A DNA stretch of 64,000 bases from Panopea generosa. Lineage: Eukaryota; Mollusca; Bivalvia; Adapedonta; Hiatellidae. The notes under the pieces are model-generated. The model made no database searches and was not told where the DNA came from. It saw only the letters and a list, made by a program, of their open reading frames with translations. Positions 45,840-58,135 of this stretch are shown in pieces. The stretch spans positions 18,996,680-19,060,679 of the forward strand of contig CM055901.1 of the NCBI GenBank assembly GCA_029582155.1. The letters run 5' to 3'. Made by a program: the position numbers and the translations under genes. Position 1 is the stretch's first letter; every line of letters begins with the position of its first letter.

Positions 45840-46319
45840 CAGAGTATAATAAACAAGTTAATTAACCAATACTTTACTTATATAATTAAAAACGTAACTA
45901 AATTTTGGTTATAAATAAATCTAATATATAAACAATAAAAATGAAACCATCTGCAGTTTTACTTTTAAAGATATAGCTTTCTGCTCAATTCTGTTATTTT
46001 GTATCGCTGTGTAATGAATATATGTATATGTAATATGTTGATAACAAATATATATTGTTTAAACTAAGTTGTCAAATCTCAGCTTTACCTTACATCAGAC
46101 AAGACATATGAAATGTTTTTGTGTTTACCAGTTTGGGATCTCACGGTTATGTACTACGTCTTTCAAAACAAATTATGAAATCTCAGCTTAACGTAAGATG
46201 AAACATGCCATTGGCTGATTCTATCAGCTGAAATAATTTTGATGTCTTTTCATATAGCACTCAAGATGTTGTGTTTATCCATAATCAGGATGAAGATAAA
46301 ACAATATACTGGAGTATTG
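45840..46319. other. Upstream of POMGNT1 exon A, nothing recognised
   Basis: AT-rich non-repeat DNA. Could hold a promoter or an earlier intron of POMGNT1. Confidence 0.35.
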
Positions 46320-46745
46320 CAAGCCATACATAAGTCCCCTATCAGTTTACAATTTACCAATTTTGTTGCCATAGCAACCACAATTTTTCTCCAAGTGAAA
46401 AATTAAAAAAAGATGTGCATGATCTCCTTATTGCCCTCTATGAACATGGTAAGTTTCACAAAATGTAGCTTGGATATTTTTGTGTTACCACAGGATCCAG
46501 GTTGTATAAGAATTTTACCTATTTTGTTGCCAAAGCAACCAGTTTTAGTCTTGAATGAAAAATAAAATGACCTGCATAATCTCCTTATTGTTCTCTATCA
46601 CCAAGCAGAGTTTCACAAACCTTAGGCTTGAACACTTTGTGTGTAAACTTTTCGGACTGACGGACACTGGTTGCTGGACGCCAGATGAAATTTGGCGGTA
46701 AACCTATAATCCTTCTGGTGAAACTGGTAGAGGACTAAAAGAGAC
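46320..46745 (+). repeat. Duplicated repeat ending in GGACACTGG
   Basis: Two related units of about 190 bases (CCAATTTTGTTGCCATAGCA, CTCCTTATTG...CTCTAT, AAGTTTCACAAA) and a tail GACTGACGGACACTGGTTGC. Tandem-core style, no hairpin end seen. Confidence 0.55.
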
Positions 46746-47131
46746 TTTGCTATTATAACTTTGACACAGACATGGAAATGCCCAAAAATGACAGCTTTTG
46801 CGTCAAATTTTATCTTTATTTTTAAAAAGTTGATTTTGTCCCACTGATTTTGATGAAATACTGTTTACATTTTATGGTTTATTGAATAATGGATAAGCAT
46901 GAGTTGTTATACCTAAATAAAGCAGTAATTCAAACTATGTTGGGCCATAATAAATTAATTCATAGATTTTCATTTAAATTTGTTTCACAATAGGGTTGGG
47001 AGAATGGGGGTGCAACTTTAATTTTCTACAAAATGTCTAAAATACAGTGCCGTTTTGGACAGTTCCTTTGTCAATATCTTTTTTTTTTTTCTTTTTTTTT
47101 TCCGACTGACAATAAGATATGTCCAGGCAAA

Positions 47132-47241
47132 GGGGCTAGTGGCAATATATATTCTATATCCCTATATACACTTTATATATGGATATAGTATGATATAAAA
47201 TACTATTATAGGGATATAGAATATATATTGTCACTAGCCCC
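47132..47241. mobile_element. Foldback element, 110 bp
   Basis: Arms of about 35 bases (GGGGCTAGTGGCAATATATA... and its inverted copy ...ATATTGTCACTAGCCCC) around an AT-rich centre. Confidence 0.7.
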
Positions 47242-47706
47242 TGTGTGTCTAGGCAGTGTAAAAATAACGCAAGCAGGCATGAAAATTTAGCATTTCATTT
47301 ATTATGGGCTTATATTATAAAAATATACATGTAATTTGACCTTGTTATACAAGCTAGTGTGACTGTAAGGATTATGTAATGACATTTGTATATGGTTTGG
47401 TGTTTACATAAAATATTATACTATGGTCTCTTAACCTCCAAAATCAACTGGTATCAAAACAGTGCCTTTGTGTGCTACAGATTAATATGAAAATTGAACA
47501 ATTTCCTTTTAATAATCAAACAAATTGAAATTTTATTGTACCTTCCTCATAAATTGCTTGTCACAATGTATTTCTTCCCAAATTGAATTACACACATCAT
47601 AAATATTATATTTCTTCCTAGATTATCTATGCTCCCAAGTAACTAAACCTAAAATCACTTTTCCTCACAAATTACATGCCCTTAAGTAACCATTCGTCAT
47701 AAGCAG

Positions 47707-47975
47707 CCAGGCCCCATTAGCTCAGTCGGTAGAACTGGTGAGTTTGAAACCCCGCCCAGCCAGAGCTCTCTGTGATGATTGATTTACTACATTGTGTCTA
47801 ATTATCGTTCATCTCTCACCTGCTGATTCAAGTGGAAATGTATTAGTTACTTGCAGAGATGGGGTGTGCTCGAGTACTGGTTAACCTCTCAGGGTCCCAG
47901 GAAACAGTGGTTAGGTTTACTGATCGCCTGTTATCCCTCGATGGCACAAGAATAACACTAAATATTCAATCCTCA
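47707..47975 (+). mobile_element. SINE family A, head deleted internally
   Basis: GGCCCCATTAGCTCAGTCGG followed directly by GGTGAGTTTGAAACC (anticodon region missing), then body CTCGAGTACTGGTTAACC. Confidence 0.8.
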
Positions 47976-48754
47976 CAAGTAATGTATAATCACATGCCAT
48001 AAAACCATATTTCTTTAATTGTAAATTACATGTTATTAAGGTGTAAGCCTGGCCTGAGTGAAAAGACAGCTTTTTATTATTTGTTTATCCGACATGCTGT
48101 CCATAACGCAAAATAAAAATCTCCTTAGATGATTTGCAATATGTCGCACTAGGTGTATGCCCACAATTGATTTCCATTGTTATTTCTATAGTGAATGAAA
48201 CATTATAAGTCTTATCATTCATGGAAAGACCCAAATCAAGAAGAGAAATCCTAATTACATTTTACTGTTTGACATCTGCTGTGCCAAAAATATCATTAGT
48301 AAGTAGAGGTCATGTTTCATCAAAGATTTTTTTTCAGAAACTTCAGAAATCTGGTAGGCATACACCAATTTTCAAGCATCAATTCTTTTTTCTAAATTTA
48401 CAATTCAAACATAACAATGCTTTCAAAATGTTCCAAAATACGTCAATAATGCCAGTTCAAATCACAAAATGAGCATTAAAATAAGGATAATGCATTTTTG
48501 AATAAGAAGAAACAAGGATTATTTATCACCGCCACTATGCGACTACCCCGCGGAAGCATTTGCTGTTTCTAATGGTTGTGCTCTGCCTATAAAACCATCT
48601 TTGTTTAGTTGCATTTGTAAATTAATGCCATTAAAACAGTATTTTCTCAATTGTAATTAAAATTTTGTTAATTAATATGCCATAAACTTTATGTCAGAAA
48701 GTTTACAAGCTTGATTATTGCAGAAGGACAGCGGGTCTACTCAAATTATTAGCT

Positions 48755-49032
48755 GGGCCTGGTTAGCTCAGTTGGTAATGCATCAGACTATGGATCATAA
48801 GTAAGAATCCCTGCCTGGCCACAGTCTCTATGACAACTGATATACAACATCTACATAATACAGCATCTCATTATCCTTTGTCTCTCTCAACTGATTCAAG
48901 TGGGAAAAGTATCAGTTGTTGAGGAGATGGGTTTGCCTGAGAACTGGATCCCAGGAAAGAGTGGTTCAGTTAACTGATTGTCTGTTAGTCCTCGGTGGTA
49001 TAAATATGACTGCTAAACATCCAAACAAATAA
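48755..49032 (+). mobile_element. SINE family A
   Basis: GGGCCTGGTTAGCTCAGTTG head, body AACTGATTCAAGTGGGAAAA, tail ending AACATCCAAACAAATAAA. Confidence 0.8.
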
Positions 49033-49674
49033 AATCCACTCAGATTCATGTATTATATGTTATGCAGCTGAGGTCTTCCATCATCAATAGAACTGGATGC
49101 CTTATATTTCCTGTAATGTGTTTATTTACTTAATATACTCTGCGTACCATTATAACAACATGCATACAGATTGTTCCTTGGTTGCTGTTCTCATTGTGTT
49201 GTTACACTGACAAAGTTAAAAGAATTAAGTACTCTTGAGTCAAAGTAAAGCCAATCTTCCACAATATTAACTATATAAAATATCAAAATCTAAAGCACAA
49301 TCCTTTGCAGACAAAATACTTTGAATAATTTCACTGTTAAGATGTTAAATTATAACTGATAACTTCAATGATATACCAGTTTTTATTAAACAGTAATTGC
49401 CACAAATGACCTGACGCATGGGGGGTCACAAGTCGATAATCCAATCAGCAATTGATATTGGTTGCTTCTGTGACTGCCATTTTTCTTAGACAAATTAACC
49501 ATCAGTAAACACTACATTGTATTACATTGTATTTACTTGGACAAACAATGCCACATGGCAAGTTGGCGGGTAGGATAGTTGTCCTTGTATCAGGTCAATC
49601 ACTCGTGGCTTTGCTAACTTGTAACTATACCACTTCAGTTTTAAATTGATATTTCACTTGAAGGAAGTATAATC

Positions 49675-49905
49675 ATCAGGGTTTTGCAAAATTTTAAAAT
49701 TGGGTAAAAATGTTTTGTTTTTTCAATATATCATGCCTATATATACTCAATCGGTATTGCCAAAAAGATATCTGTTAAAACATGCCAATATAATTAGGTT
49801 ACACTTAAACAGATTTCCTTCTTAAAATTGCATATTTTGTGATGTATCATATGGTTTGTATGATTTGAATTTGATTGGTAGATAAGAATCACATGACCTG
49901 TCAGT
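49675..49905 (+). repeat. Dispersed duplication, copy 1
   Basis: Shares ATCATGCCTATATATACTCA, AACAGATTTCC.(T/G)CTTAAAATTGCA and following sequence with 53045-53310. Confidence 0.65.
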
Positions 49906-50434
49906 TCCAAAACTGTGATCAACTTAAGCTTTCCATTTATTCATTGGTAGAGATGTATCATATAACCTAACAGTTCACGATTCAATTGACGCCAATTTTA
50001 ATTTGTATCAAATAACTCCATATGATTTATTTTCTTATATAAATAACAAAACAAACATGTTGTGTCAGATATTTGAATTAATAACATTCAACTTTCCACA
50101 AGTTTGTACACATGAATACTTTGAATAAATTTTACATTCAGACTTTATTCAATTTGCACGTGATTCGGAAAATGTTTAAAATTGCACAAACATCTAGAAT
50201 AATTAATGTAGTCCTGTAGTATACACAAATTTCAAAGAAAAATTATTCTCCATAATTATTCTATATTTTTTAGCAATTGTGTTTTTATTTTCTATATTGT
50301 AAATCCTTCAAACTTTTCAGAATATTCTTCAGCTGTCGCATTAAAGGGACACAGAACAATGTCACATTAAAGGGACATAGAACAAGACTGAGATTAATTT
50401 CAGTCCTGTTGATGCATCAAATCTATCTGTTAAG

Positions 50435-50575
50435 TGGGGCGATGGTGCAGTGGATATAGTGTTCGATCCAAGCACCTCTGAGAAAACAATACTCAGTACT
50501 GGTTCTATCCAGATAGCTCCGAGCTTACTTCAAACATAAAGCTGATCTACATTATTTTAAACTAAATGTATCTAT
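50435..50575 (+). mobile_element. SINE family C, shortened
   Basis: GGGGCGATGGTGCAGTGGAT head, box B damaged, then CAGTACTGGTTCTATCCAG and the A-rich tail. Confidence 0.65.
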
Positions 50576-51098
50576 ATACATGACTGTAAATACATGTGGA
50601 GATATAGATATTCATTGTATTATAAACTAAAACTTCATAATTAAGAAATTATATACAGTAAATCTCCACCTTATGACCACCCTGATATTCAGACCATTCA
50701 GATCATTTATTTTAGGGACAGATTTTTTCCTTTTTTATGCATTGGTGGGTTACTCGGATAATACGGGCACCCCGCTAATCCAGTATTAGAACCACCAAAT
50801 CTGTCCTGAACATGGTCTTTGTTCTATTTTCACTACCTTAATTACGACCACATATGTGATCAAAGACACCTCAAAGATATATTTACGACATAATCAACGA
50901 GCCGATTTGTGGTTATCATAAATGTGTGAAAATGTAATGTAAACTGTAAAACTGGAAAAATGAAATGCAATGAACTAAAACTCTTAAAGAAATTGATACT
51001 CTTATTACTGGCAGCAATTCTAAGTGATGATTAAGCATGAAACAATTGTTGTTGATAATATTCGTGACATCTTACTGTTTTCTTTTTTTGTTTTCAAG

Positions 51099-51260
51099 GT
51101 CCTGACAGTGATGAAATGAAAGATGGATAAGAATAGAATACCAGAAGGAAACGACCCCACTAAGGAACTTTCTAGAAGAACTAAATCTACTCATGTATAA
51201 TTCTGAAACATTTAATGCCTGTACTTGTTATTATGTTATATGTATGTAAATAAAATATAA
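51099..51260 (+). CDS. Possible terminal exon with poly(A) signal
   Basis: A strong pyrimidine tract and acceptor (tttttttgttttcaag) precede a short open frame, GPDSDEMKDG then TAA, followed by about 120 bases of non-repeat sequence and an AATAAA near 51250. This looks like the last exon of a + strand gene. No upstream partner exon was found between 45.8 and 51 kb, and the product is unknown. Confidence 0.3.
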
Positions 51261-51334
51261 ACCAATATATTTATTTTAATTATCCCTTTATTATTACATG
51301 TGCATACATATACAATAATGATGATGGTAATAAA

Positions 51335-52918
51335 AACAAGGGGGCCAAGTTGGCCCTATATCGCTCACCAGACTGACCTTAAGTCACCCAACTTAGAAAA
51401 TTATAAAATACATGTACACTTAAAATTCCAGAAAAACGAGATGGGCAAGAATTTTGATTTGTTCTGAAGATGTAACAGTTGCGTAGAAGAGTTCAAACTT
51501 GGTAGAGGTTCACCCATGGTAAATGTCAGTGAAATTACATTGAAATCAGGTCAGTAGATTCTGACAAGAAGGCTTTTGAAGAGACGGCTTGAACAAACTT
51601 GGTAGAGGGTCACCCAAGGACCATTTCTGTGAAATTATTTTAAAATTGAGCTAGTAGTTTCTGAAAAGAAGTTTTTTTAATTTTTTACTATAGCTTATAT
51701 AGTAAACTAACCCACCCCCTGGCCACCATGTTTTTTTGACTAAACAAGATGGCTTGAACAAAGGTGGGAGAGGGTCACCCAAGGACCATTTCTGTGAAAT
51801 TATTTTAAAATTGAGCTAGTAGTTTCTGAAAAGAATTTTTTTTAATTTTTTACTATAGCTTATATAGTAAACTAACCCGCCCCCTGGCCACCATGTTTTT
51901 TGTCGAATCAAGATGGTTTGAACAACTTGGAAGAGGGTCACCCAAGGAACATTTCTGTGAAATTATTTTAAAATCAAGCCAGTAGTTTCTGACAAGAAGA
52001 TTTTTTAAGTTTTTATTATAGCATATATTGTAAACTCACCCCTACCCCTGGTCGCCATATTTTTTGACAAATCAAGATGGGTTAAACAAACTTGGTAGTG
52101 GGTCATGCACCCAAGGAACATTTCTGTGAAATTATTTTAAAATTGAGCTAGTAGTTTCTGACAAGAAGATTTTTTAAGTTTATAGTATAGCTTATATAGT
52201 AAACTAACTCCACCTCCTGGAAGCCATGTTTTTTGAAGAATCAAGATGACTAGAGCAAACTTGGTAGAGGGTCGCCCAAGGACCATTTCTGTGAAATTAT
52301 TTTAAAATCGAGCCATGAGTATCTGACAAGAAATTTTTAAAAGTTTATACTATAGCTTATATAGTAAACAAACCCCACCCACTGGCCACCATGTTTTTTG
52401 ACGAATCAAGATGGGTTGAACAAACTTGGTAGAGGGTCACCCAAGGACCCTTTCTGTGAAATTATTTTAAAATCGAGCTAGTAGCTTCTGACAAGAAGAT
52501 TTTTTAAGTTTATACTAAAGCTTATATAGTAAACTAACCCCACCCCCTGGCCGCCATGGTTTTTGACGAATCAATATGGCTTAAACAAACTTGGTAGAGG
52601 GTCACCCAAGGACCATTTCTGTGAAATTATTTTAAAATCGAGCCAGTAGTTTCTGACAAGAAGATTTTTTAAGTTTTTACTAATTAAACTTGCCCCGCCC
52701 CCTGGCGGCCATGTTTTTTGAAAAATCAAGATGGCTTGAACAAACTTGGTAGAGGGTCATCAAAGGAACATTTTTGTAAAGTTATATCAAAATTGGCCGA
52801 GTGGTTTCAGAGGAAAAGTTGTTAGAAGCTAAAAGTTAACGACGGACGACAGACAACAGCGACAGACAACGAACACCAAGTGATCACAAAAGCTCAGCTG
52901 TGAGCTTCAGCTCAGGTT
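51335..52918 (+). mobile_element. Tandem-core element family 4, 3' tip missing
   Basis: 5' AAACAAG, hairpin GGGCCAagtTGGCCC (51342-51356), GCTCACC (51363-51369). About eight core units with a 165-bp period (GGTCACCCAAGGACC). Tail with GACGACAGACAAC, hairpin AGCTCAgctgTGAGCT (52891-52906), ending CTCAGGT, just short of the expected GGTGAGC. Confidence 0.88.
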
Positions 52919-53044
52919 TTACTGTACATTTCTTTTTATAAAATTAGTGGTGTCATGCTTATATTTCCAAATTATGATTAAAGCAGTTTTAAAACACCAA
53001 CTAATATTCCTTGGTATTTTTTCTATTACCCGGTAAAGAGAATT

Positions 53045-53310
53045 TATCAGGAATTTTCAATATTTTTAAATTGGCTTAACACATTTTTTTCAAATATACC
53101 ATGCCTATATATACTCACTGACCCTGTACTGTCAAAAACATATCTATTTAAATATGCCAAAACAATATATTGAAAAGGGCTTTCATAACTTGGGCTACAT
53201 GTCTAGGTAAGACTAAAATAGATTTCCCGCTTAAAATTGCAATATATTTTGTGACATATAAAATGAGTCATGTGTTTCATTTTGATTTCAATTTGATCTG
53301 TTATGCAGAT
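53045..53310 (+). repeat. Dispersed duplication, copy 2
   Basis: Same order of blocks as 49675-49905 in the same orientation. It sits in the 660 bases between tandem-core families 4 and 3. Confidence 0.65.
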
Positions 53311-53580
53311 TAATACTGTTTCATCTTAGAAAGAGTCAGTACGACAAAGCGAGGTCATCAAACAGTATTTAAATACTGTCTATTTTTAGAATGGTGATTT
53401 CATTTCAAGTTTACCACTCCAATTTACATACCGATATTTGTCACATTAAGTGGAATTGTCATGCTAAACTATTATATTTATTAATGATAATGAGATGTTT
53501 TTTTAACATTTTGATAATTATTTTACTTTTTTAAAACATTTATAGTGTTTTATCCTGATACACTCCCTTAAACACAATAA

Positions 53581-55256
53581 AAACAAGAGGCCCAAGAGGG
53601 CCTAAGGACGCTCTACTGACTCATGAACCCTCGGGGCAGGGGCATTTTTAACTGTAGGGACACCATTTGAACAAATCTAACAATACTATAGTTGGTCATA
53701 ATTACTACATAAACATTTTGAAAATATATTGGGCCGTTCATGAGAAGAAGATTTAAAGTTTTGGATTATTTTTAATAACGGTGGCCATCTTGAATTTCAG
53801 ATCGAAAAAAGAAAAAAAAAAAATCTTCTGTATTGTCTCCTATGCAACAGAAACATGCATGTGAAGTTTCAGTTTAATTGGCCTAGTGGTTTCAGAAAGG
53901 ATGAAAGAAAAAGAGAAATTTCTGTTTTCCCATAGTATCCCTATGTAAAATTCTAAGTCCCCTTACAGGGCCCCTATAAATTTTAGCCCCTTAATTCTTA
54001 TCTTCAATTAAACCCCTACACATAGGGATAATTTATGCCAAATATGAACAAATCTGACATACCGGTTCTCAAGAAAACGATTTTAGTAATTCCCCATTTT
54101 TATCCTTTTGGGGCCCCTCCTGACCCCTTAAGACAGTGGAACCCATTCATTTTTACAAATATGAACCTCCTTCACCAAACAATGCTTCTGTGAAGATATA
54201 GGCAAAATCATTTCCATTTCTAAAAAATAAACAAAAATATTATTTTGACATGTGTCCCCTAATTGAACCCTCGGGGCGGGGTCATATTTAACCCTAGAGA
54301 CACGGTTTGATCAAATCTAACAATACTATAGTTGGTCATCATAACTACATAAACATTTTGAAAATCTGTTGTGCCATTAATGAGAAGAAGATTTTTTTAA
54401 GTTTTGGACTATTTTTAGTAACGGTGGCCATCTTGAATTTCAGATCGAAAAAAAAAATCTTCTGTATAGTCTCCTATGCTACAGAAACATGCATGTGAAG
54501 TTTCAGTTTAATTGGCTTAGTGGTTTCAGAATAAATGAAAGAAAAAGAGAATTTTCTGTTTTCCCATAGTATCCCTATGTAAAATTCTAAGTCCCCTTAC
54601 AGGGCCCCTATAAATTTTATCCCCTTAATTCTTATCTTCAATCAAACCCCTACACATAGGGATTATTTACGCCAAATATGAACAAATCTTACATACCGGT
54701 TCTCAAGAAAACGATTTTAGTAATTCCCAATTTTTACCCTTTTAGGGCCCCTCCTGACCCCTTAAGACAGTGGAACCCAAACATTTTTACAAATATGAAC
54801 CTCCTTCACCAAACAATGCTTCTATGAAGATATAGGCAAAATCATTTCCATTTCTAAAAAAAAAAAAATATATTATAGTGACATGTGTACCCTAATTGAA
54901 CCCTTGGGGCTGGGTCATATTTAACCCTAGGGACACCATTTGAACAAATCTAACAATACTATAGTTGGTCATCATAACTACATAAACAATTTTGAAAATT
55001 TGTTGGGCCATTCCTGAGAAGAAGATTTTTAAGTTTTGGACTATTTTTAGTGACGGCGGCCATCATGAATTTCAGATCGAAAAAAAAAAAAATCTTCTGT
55101 ATAGTCTCCTATGCAACAGAAACATGCATGTGAAGTTTCAGTTTAATTGGCCTAGTGGTTTCAGAGAAAGTGCTGCTAACAGACGACAGACGACGGACGA
55201 CAGACAACGCGCCATCGCATAAGCACTCCTGGCCTTTGGCCAGTAGAGCTAAAAAT
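53581..55256 (+). mobile_element. Tandem-core element family 3, complete
   Basis: 5' AAAACAAG, hairpin GGCCCaagaGGGCC (53590-53603), GCTCTACTG (53611-53619). The core period is about 636 bases in 2.6 copies (starts near 53627, 54265, 54898). 3' tail GACGACGGACGACAGAC, hairpin TGGCCtttGGCCA (55230-55242) overlapping CAGTAGAGC (55241-55249), ending CTAA at 55249-55252. The 9-base motifs are perfect inverted complements. Confidence 0.9.
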
Positions 55257-55461
55257 AATACATTTTAAGCTTTGGATGACAAATGTGCAAAATAAGATGC
55301 CTGTAACAAAACTTAAAATGCCTGTTTCATTTTTTTTTATAAAAAAAGATACGAAACTTAGTATTGGGGTATTTTTTTTAATTTCATATCTGTATCATGT
55401 AGATACATGTTCATATTTTTAAAATTGCATAACATTGCATCATGTAGATTATAAATTTCAA

Positions 55462-55732
55462 TTTTAATATTTAGCATCAAGTTATGCCATTGAGGGCTAA
55501 CAGATGATCAGTTAACTTAATGGATCCTGGAGGGTCAATTTTTATTCAATCTCAACAAGTAACTGATTACTTTCCCGCTTGAATCAGTTATGAGAGATAA
55601 ATGACAAAGAGATGCATTGTTGTTTATCAATCATCATGAGATGTGTTAGAGTGGGGATTCAACCTCATGACTCCTGTATTGATAGTAAGATGAGCTACCA
55701 ACTGAGCTAACTGGGCCTTGCTATAATTTTCA
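55462..55732 (-). mobile_element. SINE family A, reversed
   Basis: TAATATTTAGCATCAAGTTA...CCAACTGAGCTAACTGGGCC. Confidence 0.8.
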
Positions 55733-56332
55733 GAAATAATGCCACATGTCACTTTAATAGCATCCTGCCTCAAGTTGTATGCACGGTTTAACAAATAGAA
55801 GATCAACATCCATGATATATACAGTACATTAGACTGGGAGTTGACAAACCCTTCAGCCATTTCACTGGGCTGCTTTCAGTCAATATTTAATGTCACTAGC
55901 AGATTCAGAATGGGGGTACACAAAATGACTGAATATATATGTATGCATGTCATATACATACAAATTTTTTAATATACATTACATGTATTATTTCGGCATG
56001 TTTAAATTTATATCCTTGTGGCTCAATAAATATAAATCGGCATGATACATTGGACAAAATAATGTTTTGTGAATTTTAAAATTATGAAAAATCTTGATAT
56101 GTTCCCTTTGAGGTTACTGAATCCCCTATAGTTCATGCTGTAAAATGTAGGTGTTATAGCCACTTTACAGGTGGGAGGGTAGAACTCTGTAGGCGTGTGA
56201 CATGACATCATGTCAGGATGATCATTTGTGCCAAGTTGTTTTCAAACCCCTCAAAGAATGACACAAATGCAACTTTCATTATGCATAATTAAACAAAAAA
56301 AATAGAAGAAGAAAAAATATGATGATGATGAG

Positions 56333-56419
56333 GTGAAGGAAGACTAAAGAATTATAAGACAAAGAAGAAAAAAAACTTTTTTTTCTTCTTCGTCTTATAA
56401 TTCTTAAGTCTTCCTTTAC
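56333..56419. repeat. Long hairpin, 43-base arms
   Basis: GTGAAGGAAGACTAAAGAAT... and its inverted copy ...CTTAAGTCTTCCTTTAC around a single central C. A few mismatches only. It ends about 55 bases before the family 2 element. Confidence 0.8.
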
Positions 56420-56475
56420 TTTTAAAGTGAAAAGAAGGTGGAGGAAAATTAAGATGAATGACAAAATAAAAGAGA

Positions 56476-57838
56476 AAACAAGAGCTGTCAGAAGACAACA
56501 AAGCTCGTCTCTGGGTGTCTAAGTCCAAAAAGGGCCATAAGTGTGGCAAAAATGCAATCCAGAGTTATGGTTCTTGACTCTGTGTGTTCCATGTCTGTGT
56601 GTGTTCCATTGATGATGGTGAACACATATGTGAAGGGATATTCACATTCAATGAGAGGTTGCATAGATATCTTAAACTTAAACGCGACTAAACTCAAAGT
56701 TTAGTTTGGTCGTTTAAGTTCAAAGAGGGCCATAAGTGTGCCAAAATGCAACCCAGAGTAATGGTTCCTGTGTCTCTGTGTTCCATTGATGATGGTGAGG
56801 ACACATGGGAAGTTTGATTCATATCCAATGAGTGGTTGCACAGATATGTTAAAGTTAAAGGCAACAAAACGCAAAAGTTTAACCTGTGTGGCTAAGTCCA
56901 AAAAGGGCCATAACTGTGTTAAAATGCAATGCAGAGTTATGGTTCTTGTCTATGTGTGTTTCAATGATGATGGTGAACACACATGCTAACTTTCATTCAT
57001 ATCAAACGAGTGGTTGCATTGATATCCTACGTGATAAAAAACTTTAACCTGAAAAATTAAGTTGAAAAAGGGCCATAACTGTGCCAAAATGCAATCCGGA
57101 GTTATGGTTCTTGTCTCTGTGTGTTTCAATGATGATGGTGAATACACATGCAAAGTTTCATTTATATCCAATGAATTGTTGCATAGATATCTTGCGTGAT
57201 AAAAAACTTTAACCTGAAAAAATAAGTTGAAAAAGGGCCATAACTGTGCCAAAATGCAACCCAGAGTTACAGTTCTTGTTTGTGTGTTCCATTGATGATG
57301 GTAAACACACATGTGAAGTTTCATTCACATCCAGTGAGGGTTGCATAGATATTTGAAACTTGCACGCAAGTAAACGCAAAGTTTAACCTGGGTGTCTAAG
57401 TCCAAAAAGGGCCTTAACCGTGCCAAAATGCAATCCAGAGTTATGTTTTTTGTCTTTGTGTGTTCAATTGATGACGGTGAACACACATGTGAAGTTTCAT
57501 TCACATCTAATGAGTGATTGCATAGATATGTGAAACTTGTATGCAACTAAATGCAAAGTTTAACCTGGGTGTCTAAGTCTGAAAAGGGCTATAACTGAAA
57601 AGGGCTATAACTGTGCTAAAATGCAATCCAGAGTTATGGTTCTTGTCTCTGTGTGTTCCATTTATTATGGTAAACACACATGCAAAGTTTCATTGACATC
57701 CAATGAGTGGTTGCACAGATATCTGAAACTTGTACACAAAAGATTAACCTGGGTGTCTACAGACGACGACGATGACGCCGCCGCCGCCGCCGGGGTCATG
57801 ACAATAGCTCTCCTTGGACTTTGTCCCGGCGAGCTAAA
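56476..57838 (+). mobile_element. Tandem-core element family 2, expanded copy
   Basis: 5' hairpin TGTCagaaGACA (56486-56497) and AGCTCG (56502-56507); about eight core units of 165-175 bases; a GCC microsatellite; 3' hairpin GGACtttGTCC (57816-57826) and GGCGAGCTAA ending 57837. Same ends as the copy at 25113, but the core is expanded about fivefold. Confidence 0.88.
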
Positions 57839-57849
57839 AAGAAAAAGCA

Positions 57850-58135
57850 CCAGGACTGGTCAGTTCAGTTGTTAGTGAGTCTAAATCCAGGGGTTGTTAG
57901 TTTGATTCCCCTTCCAGCTAGTCTCTGCGAATATTGATATACAACTTTTCATTTCATTATCATTCACCTCACACCGCTGATTCAAGTGGGAAAGTTATCA
58001 ATTAATTGCAGAGATGGGTGTGCTCGAGTACTGGTTAACTTTCCAAGATCCAAAGAAAGAGTGGTTAGATTAATATCGTCTCTTAGCTCTCAATGGCATA
58101 AAAATAATGCTATATATTTAAACAGACAAACAAAC
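57850..58135 (+). mobile_element. SINE family A, directly after family 2 element
   Basis: Starts ACTGGTCAGTTCAGTTG, box B AGTTTGATTCC, body CTCGAGTACTGGTTAAC, tail ATAAAAATAATGC. Confidence 0.75.

Larger units (their letters stand above)
46746..51098. other. Gene-poor region with SINEs and a foldback element
   Basis: Holds the 47132 palindrome, two SINE A copies, a dispersed duplication, SINE C and a pogo-like TIR fragment (50655, CAGTAAATCTCCACCTTATG). No exon series could be built on either strand. Confidence 0.5.

Noticed and set aside
56986..57546. 112- and 73-codon - strand frames with repeated CNHSLD.NETLHV
   Set aside because: Reverse translation of family 2 core units.
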